From the NCBI GenBank assembly GCA_003013855.2, contig ML058484.1, positions 8,171,344-8,235,343 of the forward strand: DNA of 64,000 nucleotides, written 5' to 3'. Shown here piece by piece: positions 35,601-45,900 of this stretch. The stretch is from Liriodendron chinense. Its lineage: Eukaryota; Streptophyta; Magnoliopsida; Magnoliales; Magnoliaceae. The notes beneath the pieces are model-generated. The model saw only the letters and a program-made list of their open reading frames with translations, made no database searches and was not told the DNA's origin. Made by a program: the position numbers and the translations under genes. The stretch's first letter is position 1. Each line of letters opens with the position of its first letter.

Positions 35601-38600
35601 AGCCCTAAAACTTGAAGGGCACTGTTCAATTTTATTGGCACTGTCGGCAGATAATTAAAATAAATGGAATATGTTTGTCCAAGAGAAGAAGTCTGTTCCT
35701 AAAAAAGAAACTTTCCTAAAACAGCAAAAAAAGGATATGAAAAAAATAACATAAAATGATTGGTTTGATGCCTTAGCCCGTTTGCCTTCTTTGTGGTCCA
35801 GGGTTGAGTCGAGCATTAATGACATGACATGTATGACCCTAATTTGTGCTTCCATTTGTTAGATGTCCTTTTTTCTTTTTTTCCTTTTACTGAGAGATAC
35901 TTTCTCCGCTATCTGCGCACTCTGCTTTCTGCTGAGATCATCAAGGATGGAGAGTCCTTATGTGAGCCTCCCCTTTATCTCACTTAGAGCAGTATTTGTG
36001 AAATATTAGTTGGTTTTAGCATCATTGATAAACGCCTCCTTTCCAATGAAAAAGAGAATGGGGAAGTGAAAAACTGTGATGCAAATTACACCTTTTGACA
36101 ACAGCTTTCTCCGTCTTTCCATGGAAACGCTTCAGGGCTTTCGTTGTTTTGACTTCTTTACCATCTTTGTGAGTATAGTGAAATGCATATTTCTAAAGTA
36201 TTCTATGTGCAAACATTTGGATATTTGCAAATTGCTATTTGTTGTTGTTGTTATCATCATCATCATTTTTATGCCTCTTGGTTTATTGTTGATAAGGTTA
36301 AATTGTGTCTTTCCTAAATATGTGGCCCTTTTTGTAACTGATATGTGGCTTTTGTCCATTAAATTCAGGTGACGAGCTTCTGTCAGATTCATTTCCCTAT
36401 AAAGAAATTGAGAATGGAATTCTATGGGAAGTTGAAGGGAAGGTATGTCTTTGTTCACTAATTAGCCATCATATATGAAATTTAAGATTTTATGAGTTTA
36501 GTCTCATTTTAGTTAATCCTAATGATGTATCAAAAGATCACATTTCTTATTTTAGTTAATCCTAATGATGTATCAAAAGGTATGTCTTTGTTCACTAATT
36601 AGCCATCATATATGAAATTTAAGATTTTATGAGTTAGTCTCATTTAGTTAATCATAACGATGTATCAAAAGATCACATTTCTTATTTTAAGGATTGAAAA
36701 TAATCTTGATAATCAACAATCACAATCGCTAATGCATAATTATCATTAACTAAAATGAGATGAACTCATTTATGTTAACCAAACAAACCTTTTATTCAGC
36801 TATTTTCATGTTGATCCACCCCCTGGGTAGCGGTGGCTTCAGGTTGGTCTAACTGTGATGCATAGGTGACATCCACTTTGACTGTCTGATGCGTCACCCG
36901 AGAGTCCCACTGATGCATGGGTGAAATCTACTCTGACCATTAGACGTTTCGCCCCATTTTAGGTATTGGGCCCAAAATCAGGCATGTCCATTCCTGTGCC
37001 ACACATTCGGAAACAGGGTGACACCCACTCTCAAAACTCACGCCATGGTAGGCCCTGTAAAAAAAATTGAAAGGTGGGTGTTCATCTCCCAAATGTTTAC
37101 ATTGGTGTGGCCCGCTTGAATCATGGACCAGCTTGATTTTTTGGGCCCATGCTCCTCATACACCACAGTGGGTTCTTTAAAAATCAAGTGCGGGCGTTTC
37201 CCCTCCATCTCTCTTGGTATGGCCCACCCGAATCACAGACCAGCCTGATTTTGGGCCCTGGGCCTAACATGGGCAGATGCATCTGGTAGGCAAAGTGGAT
37301 TCCACATACATATCATGGTGGGGCCTACCCAAGTGGGCCCCCATTTGCTTGCACGAAATGGTATGCGAAGGATACACAATTTATTCCATGCCAATCAATA
37401 TCAGATGCTAGGGTTCTGTATTGCATGGCCCCCTTGCTAATCCATGTTTCAGTGGTGGAATCTCTGGGTTTGGGATGTTGCCTACTTGGCTCCCAACTTG
37501 TGTCTGTAACTCATTGGATAGTGCTTGGACTCCTGAAATGTACATTTGGTGTTATTTTTACAACATGGCTGTTCATGATATGGCCACTGGATGGACAGTC
37601 CTCTTTAACGGTAATGCCCATCTGGCCATTCACAAATTGGGAGGCATATGCAGCAGCATATGACTCGGGCAATCAAGTTACTGAGTTGGGTAAACCTGTC
37701 TCTATTTCACCAACCAAAAATTAAGCTGGTTGTGCAATCCTAACCTCTGTTTGCTAAACACTTTTGTTGAAATAGGACCATTGGATATTTTTTTCATTTT
37801 TAACTGGCCAAATGTCCACCTATATCTATGTAGCTGATGGCATAAGATGATGATGCATCATATGAGGGCAATCAAGTGACTGAGTTGGGTAAACCTGTCT
37901 CTATGTCACCGACCAAAAATTAAGCTGGTTGTGCAATCCTAACCTCTGATTCCTAAACACTTTTGTTGAAATAGGACCAATCATTGGATATTTTTTCATT
38001 TTTAACTGGCCAAATGTCCACTTATTTCTATGTAGCTGATGGCATAGATGACGATGGCATTGAAAATGAGAACTATAATTTGGTTAGTTTAATTTGACTA
38101 ACTTCTAGCAATTTCTTAAGTTGTATATTATCCATAACACTGTCTATATTATCATACATTGAAAATTATCCAAGTTTTTTTCATCTTAAAGAATGAAAGT
38201 TATCTTGTTGAGTGTTTTTCAAATTTATGTTTCTTTGGTGAATTGCAATCATTTGTGCATGAAAGAGACATTAATTTTTTGAAGTTTCGCAGTGGGTCGT
38301 TCAAGGAGCCGTCGATGTAGACATCGGTGCTAACCCTTCTGCTGAAGGTGGTGGGGAAGATGAGGGTGTCGATGATCAGACTGTCAAAGTTGTTGACATT
38401 GTTGACACTTTCCGCCTTCAGGTGCTTGCTGACCCTGACCCTTTCCATGAGTAATTTGTTTTTGCTTGAATGTGATGAAGCTGATCGGCAGTTTACTGAT
38501 GTGAAATGTTTCTCTCTTTGCAGGAGCAACCTCCTTTTGATAAGAAGCAGTTTGTTACCTATATGAAGAGGTATATCAAGCTGTTGACTCCTAAGCTGGA

Positions 38601-39944
38601 GGGAGAGAAGCAAGAGGAGTTTAAGAAGAATATTGAGGGAGCGACAAAGTTTCTACTTCCGAAGCTCAAGGACCTTCAATTGTAACTTCTTACCGATGTT
38701 TCTTTTGCTTTATATATTTGTTTCTTTATATTTTATTTATTAATTCTTATTTTATAAACATCATAGATTTTGTGATTAGAAAATTTAGATTTTTGTTCTG
38801 CTTTTGAAGCTCAAGGACCTCAATTTGTGTGTAAAACTGTTTGTGTTTTCGTCCCTATTGGATTTTGTTTCTTCTGTTTTTGTGAACATCTCAACTTTTT
38901 TGACTAGCAGTATTAAGGGTAGTCTCTTGGTTTTCCCACCTTTGGCTGCACATTGGCATCTTGCAAAATGAGTTTTGGCGGAGAACATGCATGTTGACTC
39001 AAATGCTAGTGAGCTGATTTACTTCCTTCCAAAAATGTGGAAGAGAACCCAATTTACAGCTGCATTTAATTCTTTAAAGCAAGGTATTCTGTAACTGTAA
39101 TGGTGGTCGTAACGGCCACCATCGTTAACTTTACGATACAGGCTGTAACGGCCTTTACAGCTCCCATAATGGCTGTTATGGTCTCTTTTTTTTCTATTGA
39201 AAGAAAACCTGAAAGCCTGAATCAGCCCTGTAATGGACCGTTATGGGGCCGTCATGGCATCTATGTCCCCGGTAAATACTGATAACAATCAAAGTGTCAT
39301 TTACATGTATACTGATTTCAACCTAGTCAAGGGATACAAAAATTCCATAGTAAATGAAATGAAACCTGTCAGAATTGCAAGATTCCGGTTGTATAGCAGC
39401 TGTAAAAGGCTGTGCATGACTGCAGTGTTGGCAGATGAAAACCCTGGGAAATCTCTAATTGATAGATTCGCCTGCACAACCCTCAACATTCGTTCATATC
39501 TACAATTGCTAGATTCACCATCCAATCCAATTGCATGAATCTGAAAGCAGTAATAGGGGAGCTGCCGTTCACTCTAAAGTCTGTAACATTAGATAGTCAT
39601 GAATGAAGACTTGTTTGGTCATCCCAATCATGGAAATAAGCCTGTTACTGATTACAGCATCATACCAAACACTGGCAACTTCATTTATTTTTCAGCCTTC
39701 TGCTGGAGACAGGAACATGATTTTGCATTACTTTACTGGGGAATTCTCGAATCCTATATTAAGAATGTATCATGCATGACCCTTAAATTTGGTGCATTAT
39801 GGGCTGACATAAGTGACTTGTTGCAGTTTCGTCGGTGAGAGTATGCATGATGATGGGAGCCTGGTGCTTGCATACTACAAGGAGGGCGCCACTGATCCTA
39901 CCTTTTTGTACTTCGGCCACGGGTTAAAGGAGATCAAGTGCTAG
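26695..39944 (+). CDS. TCTP: Translationally controlled tumor protein (TCTP), 5 coding exons
   Basis: Coding exons are 26695-26722, 36369-36442, 38293-38421, 38524-38681 and 39827-39944. They total 507 nt (168 aa plus stop), the normal plant length, and every intron begins GT and ends AG. The protein opens MLVYQDLLTGDELL and ends HGLKEIKC. Signature 1 (IGANPSAEG) falls at residues 45-53 and signature 2 (LQFFVGESMHDDG) at 128-140. E12, in the conserved Rab-family GTPase-binding face, is kept. TCTP is a cytosolic protein linked to growth control, small-GTPase regulation, calcium and microtubule binding; those roles come from the family, not from this sequence. Intron 1 is 9646 bp and holds a 205-bp MITE and a 5.8-kb antisense hAT element; introns 2 and 4 hold repeats too. 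The intact frame and splice sites argue for a working gene. The start is the first ATG after the TATA box. Confidence 0.96.
27073..27470. repeat. Tandem duplication in TCTP intron 1, period 200 bp
   Basis: CAAGCTCTGATGTAGTTTCT starts at 27073 and 27273. Both copies continue with 'GGCTTATTGCATGTGT', 'CAGCAATTAGA' and 'AGGGTTT'. A second, 50-bp doubling ('CCCTAGAAACTTCTGGTGTG') lies at about 27859-27958. Confidence 0.65.
28395..28599. mobile_element. PIF/Harbinger-type MITE in TCTP intron 1
   Basis: This 205-bp element starts GGGGGCGTTTGTTTCG and ends CAAATGGGCAC, with TAA on both sides (28392-28394 and 28600-28602). The subterminal 'AACTTATTTGGTGGTATC' is the reverse complement of the left end of 11994-12791, so it belongs to that family. 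The interior is rich in AAGTTACTT words in both orientations. Confidence 0.75.
29469..32571 (-). pseudogene. hAT transposase, broken by one frameshift
   Basis: Two frames abut on the minus strand. The first, 32571 to 31438 (377 codons), carries a BED-type zinc finger (C32, C35, H49 and a further ligand near 52-60) and then a DUF659-type core with the conserved CDGWT motif. The second, 31409 to 29469, carries the CAAHCIDL motif near its start, the C-terminal hAT dimerisation region with W-W, 'ILSQTTSSSSCERNWS' and 'TLDRLVFMHYNMRL', and a low-complexity Asp/Pro/Gln/Tyr tail ending RFSFWW. The frames are out of register by what looks like a loss of two bases at about 31436-31440, creating an immediate stop. 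No other disruption was found, which suggests a young loss of function. It is transcriptionally antisense to the host TCTP gene. Confidence 0.9.
32880..34060. repeat. 155-bp tandem array upstream of the hAT transposase
   Basis: CATAATCTGTAAAATGCACA starts at 32948, 33103, 33257, 33412, 33567 and 33722. Degenerate starts follow at 33888 and 34051, so the period is 154-155 bp over six units and then 163-166. Each unit continues 'GATTATGTTCTATTATAAGT', 'CATCCAACCTTTAAA', poly-T and 'TTATTCCGAAATTA'. It lies between the transposase start codon (32571) and the right terminus, where its promoter would be. Confidence 0.9.
34755..35050. repeat. Two-copy tandem duplication in TCTP intron 1, period about 150 bp
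   Basis: 'TGTGATTTATAG(C/T)GTGTGG', then 'CAACATATGATCCC(T/C)GAAT' and 'GGATTGCTTGGCC', occur twice, from about 34779 and about 34928. Confidence 0.65.
36441..36700. repeat. Duplicated 5' splice-site region at the start of TCTP intron 2
   Basis: AAG|GTATGTCTTTGTTCAC at the exon 2 donor (GT at 36443-36444) recurs with its GT at 36580-36581, an offset of 137 bp. The downstream 'ATTAGCCATCATATATGAAA' and 'GTATCAAAAGATCACATTTC' blocks are copied as well. Use of the second donor would add 137 nt and shift the TCTP frame. Confidence 0.85.
36820..37345. repeat. Mutator-type miniature element fragments in TCTP intron 2
   Basis: Blocks 'GGTGTGGCCCGCTTGAATCA', 'GATTTTTTGGGCCCATGC', 'GGTATGGCCCACCCGAATCA' and 'TATCATGGTGGGGCCTACC' are present. 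The termini are not resolved. Confidence 0.5.
37650..38045. repeat. Two-copy tandem duplication in TCTP intron 2, period 199 bp
   Basis: GGGCAATCAAGT starts at 37667 and 37866. Both copies run through 'GAGTTGGGTAAACCTGTCTC', 'AACTGGCCAAATGTCCAC' and 'TATGTAGCTGATGGCATA' with a few differences. Confidence 0.8.
38805..38828 (+). repeat. Fragmentary copy of the TCTP exon 4 end in intron 4
   Basis: GAAGCTCAAGGACCTCAATT at 38805 repeats the exon 4 end (GAAGCTCAAGGACCTTCAATT at 38661-38681) with one base missing, and is followed by TGTGTG instead of the GTAACT donor. Confidence 0.6.
39080..39281. repeat. Short remnant related to the hAT element, in TCTP intron 4
   Basis: It begins CAAGGTATTCTGTAACTG, resembling the hAT left end. 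It contains GTCGTAACGGCCACC, GCTGTAACGGCC and 'GGACCGTTATGGGGCCGT', the same GTAACGG-type subterminal words, over 200 bp. No target duplication or coding sequence was seen. Confidence 0.5.
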
Positions 39945-40208
39945 AAAGAAAGAGATCCTGTGGAGCTTCGAAAAATGCCCAGGTGTTGTAGTGTAGTTTA
40001 CTTTATCGTCTTTAGATGCTGTGCCTCAGACCAATATCCGCAAGGGACTACTCTTAGACTTTAAGAATGCGTTTCCTTTTTTATTTTTTCCTCTTTTTAT
40101 TTTAATTTTTATGTGGATGCTTACACTCCTTTCAAATAAGGACTTCGGGTTTTCAGTTTGATTTTTTTTTTTAATTATCATTTTGAGAATGTCATTGTGG
40201 GATTGGAG

Positions 40209-40214
40209 AATAAA
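40209..40214 (+). terminator. Candidate polyadenylation signal of TCTP
   Basis: AATAAA lies 265 bp after the TCTP stop codon. The intervening sequence is T-rich and has no competing exact AATAAA that I found. Confidence 0.4.
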
Positions 40215-40479
40215 CTATGTTACTTAATCACGTTTGTTCTATTTCTTTCTTAGGGGCTATGGGGGTTTTGTTAATGATGGCTTTGGTAGATATTATAGGT
40301 ATGTTCCTCTTTCTTGGTGGTGGTGTCACTACTAACAACCACACAATTTTACCGGCCTGACTTAGAATAGTCTTCCCCACCTGTTTTCCGCAGGGTTACC
40401 CTGTTTGTTCCAGGTTTCTTGAAAGATACCATGGTGGCCTTGTTAATACTTATGGTTGGCATCACACCCCCCTGCCCAT

Positions 40480-41715
40480 ATGAGCTGTGGATCTTTAGCT
40501 CTTTTCTCTGATGGGTGTAGTGGAATTTACATATATTAACATTGCCCTCATCTTATATAGGGTCGCTCATGGCTGAAAAGTTGGGTCACTTGAAAGATGT
40601 GTATAGACAATTCTCTGGAATAGTCAAATATTTGATTGATCTTGTGGTTACGAAGTTTTTTGAGTTAATATTCCATTTAGTCCTCTTTACCAATGGGGAA
40701 CCCACTCCTTGGATGGTCGCTAGTTGGCTGTTGTTCTGTCATACAAAATGTAGATGTGATGCGACTCAATGGCCCCATGCCTCTCCCATGAAGGGGTATT
40801 TGGCCCTTCTATTAGTTGGCTTGAAACGGTGCTGTATTATCTTTCCCAGACTCTTTTCTTTGTTGGCCATCCATTGGAAAGTGGGATTTTCAATCTGCAT
40901 GGACCATGGGCACCCATAATAGTAATGATAGCCCGTTATATATTGAGCAATTGAGTGAAGACACCATGTTGTATAATACTCTTTGGATAGGTGTTGCAAA
41001 TTTTTTCATTGCTCCATGGAATAAATGGTGAAGATTGTGGAAAATTGGCGAAATCAACAATTAAATTTCTCCTGATTGTCGGTTGCTTTATGATTCGAAA
41101 GGATGTTCAAAAGGATAATCCCATCAGTGTGATCTTCACAAATCAACCCATAATCCATCATTTCCATTGGCTGTAGATAAGTCTGATGAACGAAATCCAT
41201 TTGACGACTATGAACATCAATTCATTCATTGTAAGATTGTGTTTGGAGTCGATCAATGACACATGCTATATGTTGTGCGGCAGTGCATAATGTGAACCGT
41301 ATCATGAACTATGTGAACCTCATCCATTTATGATATGACTACAGATGTTGATGAATTCTGACCATGGCTATGACAATGGCTTTTGTCACAACCACCACCT
41401 TGTTTTTTCATAATTACTTAGCAGGGGACTGAGGTCTCATCATCAGGTTTGACGATGTATTGTTGAAACTGTTGGATCCTTGCATTGGATAGTGATCCAT
41501 CATGCTTGTATATGTTCTAGCTTTGGCACGTACGAGAGCCCAAGTTTCTAGTAGCAATGGTCCATATAGGAGTGGTTGGTTGCATTGCATATTAGGATAT
41601 GGAAATTCATGTGATCTAGCAGCCTATTCATTGATTATTTAGCAGCATTATTATTATGGCTGAGATTTGGTAGATTGGAACATGTGATTTTCAGCTACTT
41701 TTGTTGACGATAATT
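40480..41715 (+). repeat. Degenerate tandem duplication, copy 1 (upstream part)
   Basis: It is collinear with about 43640-45360. Shared blocks include 'CATTGCCCTCA', 'TCATGGCTGA(A/G)AAG', 'TATTGATTGATCTTGTGGTTA', 'TTTCTTTGTTGGCCATC(C/T)A' and 'TTGGAAAGTGG'. Frames are broken in both copies, and I do not recognise a parent gene. Confidence 0.6.
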
Positions 41716-41721
41716 CCAAAG

Positions 41722-43262
41722 AGGGACTGTTTGGCATCTTTACTGATAAGAGCTTATTTGCTTATTCTAAAAAAAAAAGCGTTTATTTTTTAAACTTACT
41801 ATTTGGTAAAGCTCTAATTTTTGAGCTTATTTTTTTAGAAACTTGTTAAAAAGCTCTTAAAAAATAAGTGAAGGGAAGGTCGCCTTTTCTTTTAGAGCTT
41901 ATTTGGCTTAAGTGGGTAGACGTTTTTGGTTAATTTTTTAGAAAAGTTTGCCCTAAACTTCTTTAGCAATTTCCATCTTACCCTTCTCTCCTCTTTACAA
42001 TCTCTCTAAGGTGGACCCACATGATAAGCAACCCATATTGAAGGTGGGGCTCCACATGATGAATGGTTTGCATCAAGGTGGGCTCACATAATGCATGGTC
42101 ACGTCAAAGGTGGGCCCCACATGATGGATGCTCCACCTCAAAGAGTGGCCCCGCACAATGGACTACTCCCATCAAAGGTGGGACCCTACATGATAGATGG
42201 GTCGACATTGATGGTGGGACTACATGGTAGAAGGTTGACATCAAAGGTGGGCTCACATGATGAATGACTCATATTGAAGGTTGGGCCCCACATGATGTAT
42301 GGTCCGTAACAAATGTGGGACCCACATGATGGATGATGGACATCAAAGGTAGGTCCCACATGAGAGATGGCCCATATCAAAATGTGGCATGCATAACCCA
42401 CTATCTACATCAAGTGGGCCCCACATGATCCATAGCAAAGGCGGGACCCACATGATGGATGGTGGACATCTAAGGTGGACCCACATGATGAATAACCCAT
42501 GTTGAAAGCGCCTCCATATGATGAATGGTCCACAACAAGGTGGGCCCAAATAATGCATGGGTCACATCAAGGTGGGCCCCACATTATGGATGAACCGCAT
42601 CAAAGTGTGGCACAACATGATGGACCATCCACGTTAAGTGGGCCCCTCTTGAAGGACGGTCCACATTAAAGGTGGGACCCACATAATGGATGATGGACAT
42701 CAAAGGTGGGCCCACATGATGAACGATCCGTAGTGAATTGGGGGGCCAAATAATGAATGGTCTACATCAAGGTGGCCCACATAAATAGATGGAGTGGGCC
42801 ACATATGATGGATGACCCACATCAAAGTGTGGCCCTTCGTGATCGACAATCCACATTTAACAGGGCCCATCAAATGGACGGTCCATATCCAAGGTCTTGC
42901 ATGATGGATGATCCATATCCAAAGTGACCCAATATGATGGATGATCCACATAGAAAGTGTGCTCCACATGATGGATGGTGGACATTAAAAGTGGGCCCCA
43001 TATGATGAACAACCTACTTTGAAGGTGGGGCCCACAAGATGGATACATGAAATGTGTATTCCACGTTGTAATCTTTAAAAATGACATCAACTACCCCTAA
43101 AAAAATCTTTTTCATATAAGAGCTTTTTTTTGTTTTGAAAACTTAATTTTACCAAACTAACTTAGTTAAAACAATAGTTAAGAGTAAAATGAGCTTATTA
43201 GAATGACTCTTATTTGAAAAACTCTTATTGGATTAAGAGTAGAGATGCCACATGAGAGATTT
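41722..43262. mobile_element. Non-autonomous element carrying a GTGGGCCCAC minisatellite
   Basis: The left end CTGTTTGGCATCTTTACTGA and the right end (reverse complement ATGTGGCATCTCTACT) are inverted. Inside them, AATAAGAGCTTATTT-type words occur at both sides (41760-41880 and 43115-43230). It interrupts duplication copy 1: copy 2 lacks it. The target duplication was not resolved. Confidence 0.6.
42010..43050. repeat. GTGGGCCCAC minisatellite, third and longest array
   Basis: About 27 degenerate units of 35-40 bp follow the pattern 'CACATGATGGATGGTCCACA', 'TCAAAGGTGGGCCC'. ORF-like stretches on the minus strand (for example 42186-42401 and 42700-42969) are this repeat read in frame and are not genes. 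Confidence 0.8.
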
Positions 43263-43640
43263 TGTAGTTTGTGACTTTTTATGGGATTGGGACAAGTGGT
43301 AGATGGCCATAAATAGTGGGGTGATTGGGTCAATTTTGGTACATGGCTAAAGCAAGATAAGGTGGTAAAACACCCTAATTCCTTTATGTATAATTGATCC
43401 CCACGCCAGAGGAATTTGAGAGATAACCTTTGAACATCCTCAGCCCTCTTAGGTCACCACTTGAGAGTGAGTGACAGTCCTTCGCATGTCTACAGACCTA
43501 CACGTGGGATCCACCATCCGACGCTTTCATGTGCCTACCTCATCCCTGCTGTGAGAGTTAAGTGTGTTGGACTGTAATTGGTAGCAGTTAAGTGGCGCAA
43601 ATGGAGAGAAAATGTACTAGCTATTTATTGAAATGGTATG
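43263..43640 (+). repeat. Degenerate tandem duplication, copy 1 (downstream part)
   Basis: 'GTAGATGGCCATAAATAGTG', 'GATTGGGTCAATTTTGGTAC' and 'GTCACCACTTGAGAG' match 45520-45720 in copy 2. The segment 43566-43660 also matches USP intron 3 at 46826-46945. Confidence 0.6.
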
Positions 43641-45900
43641 AAATGCAAATGGATGGAGTGGAACTTACATCTACCACATGGTGGGTCCTACTGATTTGGA
43701 TGGGGGAACCCTTTGGTGGGCCATTCTGTTAGTTTGACCCAGAAACTATTGATTGATCATGTACCCAGAAACTTATATCTGATGGGTACGTAGACTTTAT
43801 CATTGCCCTCACCTTTGATCGTTCTCATCTAGGGTCTCTCTCATGGCTGAGAAGTATGGTCAAATATTGATTGATCTTGTGGTTAAGATCGTTCCTCTTC
43901 CTAATAGGGGACCACCCTTTGGCTGTCCAGATTTTGAAAGATAGTTGGCATTGTTCCATCAACGGTTGGGTCAATGAAAAAAAAGCTATTGAATTAACTG
44001 AACAAGCGGATACAAAAGAATTCATAGGAGAGGTAGTGCATGATTTCTACCCCAACATTAGATGAAGCTATTATTACAAGGTTTTCGCTGGCCATCGTTG
44101 ATGTGATGGGACTCAATGGCTCATGCACCAAAAATCTCCACTATTTAAGGAGATCCTACATGTGGGGTATTTGGGCTTGCTGTAGTATATTTTTCTCAAA
44201 ACTGTTTCTTTGTTGGCCATCTATTGGAAAGTGGATTTTCAAGCTGAGATATTTTTGTTGCATGGACCATTCACTTTGGGTTCCATACTACCCATGGTCT
44301 GTATTACAACATCGAGCAATGCAGCCCGTTTGTGCAAACTGAAGACACCGTGTGATGAACTTATTGATTGGACCATCCAAGTGTCCCAAAGCAACTAGGA
44401 GCTCTATAACTTATGGCTTCCAAAGAGCAATGGATGATTTCTACCTTGTTACATAAACATATATTAGTTATATAATCCATAATTTCCCTAATGTGGCCAC
44501 ATATCCTCTGATCAAGCTTCCCATTGCCAATAGAAATCCATTGGCGACTCTAAACATCAATTCATTCGGAGACTTTGTTTGAGAATCAATCGAAGCGCAT
44601 GCTATGTGTTGGGGTTGTGCCCTAGAGAGCTAATGTGAACTTTATCAATTGATAATATGATTGACCATAGATATTCATGATTAGGTCTGTGGATTATGAT
44701 GACCATGGGTCCTGTATGAGTATGTTATTTTCATAATTAATTTGTGAGTTATACCTTAAATATACAAAAGAACATGGGTTGAAGGAGAGTGTTTCTTGTG
44801 TTGTTATTAAAACTTTGGGTTGGGCACAACGGCCACCAGCTAAGAGAGAGTTTTGTTCAATGATCTCATTACCATGTTGTTCCATGAATACCTAGCATAT
44901 TTTAAGATGAACCTGTATTTATTTTTATGTGGTCATCCTACGTGAGGGGACCTTTGACGAGTTTGGATGGAAGGTCACATGGTAGGGTTTGACAATGAGT
45001 TGGTCTGCTTTTGCCTTACCCCACTTGGGACTATGGATTTGGTATCTTATTATTAGAACCATTTGATGCCTATGTAGGAGGATCACCTTAAGTTTTCTGA
45101 ACTAGAGACTCATCATGCTTGGTCAAGGTCAACTTGTATTAGCTTTGGCCAATCTTTAAGCCTGAGGATATATGAGGAGTTCAAGTTTCCAGTGTAGTAC
45201 TTGGCAAGCCATGTAGAACCAATTGTAGTGGTTTATATGAGTGTGGTTGGATATATGCATTAGGATATGGAGATCCATGTGATCTAGCAATGTCTTCATT
45301 GATTGTAGAGGAGCATTGTTGTGGCTAAAATTTGGTGTCGAATATCCATTAAATGATTTTTCACTGGGGCCGACACTCAGAAGGGTCTTAATTGTTTTAC
45401 GAATGTTTTTAATTGTTAATCTCTTCTTTTAACTGTTAAAATGTTTTAGTTACAGTTGATGATATCTCTGATGGTTGAGATTTTGTAATTCACTACTTGG
45501 CTTGTATGAAAATTGGATCGAGGGTAGATGGCCATGGATAGTGGAGGGATTGGGTCAATTTTGATACATGGCTAAGACATGATCACAAACTTTTAATATA
45601 TTAAGGCATACGGATGCAACCATAATTCCTCCATGTATATAAATACCATGCCATAAGGATTAGAGAGAGCCTTTGGATGTCCCTAGCCCCTTTGTGGTGT
45701 CACCACTTGAGAGAGAGACCCTTCTCTCCTCCCTCTGTGGGAGCCACCATCCGACGCTCTCGTGTGCCTACGTGTTGGTTTTTGACTTCTCCTCCATTGG
45801 GGATAGATTGGAGGGATACCTACTTTGAAGAATTGGCACTAACAATGTCATGGTTTCTTCTATCAGGTACCTCTAGAATTCTTTGATTTTGTTTCTTCTA
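43641..45900 (+). repeat. Degenerate tandem duplication, copy 2
   Basis: It matches 40480-41715 plus 43263-43640 in order, without the 1.5-kb insertion of copy 1. Near its end TATATAAATACC (about 45637-45648) looks like a TATA box, but no gene follows that I can support. No reading frame resembles a known family apart from the 15-codon plastid-like piece at 43974-44019. Confidence 0.6.
43974..44019 (+). pseudogene. Probable plastid rps3 fragment in the nuclear genome
   Basis: The stretch encodes KKAIELTEQADTK (about 43979-44015), which I recognise as the internal block of plastid ribosomal protein S3 (there preceded by Met-Lys). ATG at 43974 is followed by a run of eight A where the plastid gene should have fewer. 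Homology stops just after GATACAAAAG. Copy 1 of the surrounding duplication lacks it. This is recall of the family, not a search result. Confidence 0.6.

Noticed and set aside
26695..39944. TCTP considered as a pseudogene because of the large insertion
   Set aside because: All five exons join in frame to 168 residues with both family signatures and GT-AG introns; nothing in the coding sequence is broken.
42186..42969. Several minus-strand frames with a repeated histidine- and tryptophan-rich pattern
   Set aside because: They are the GTGGGCCCAC minisatellite translated; the periodicity is that of the DNA repeat.
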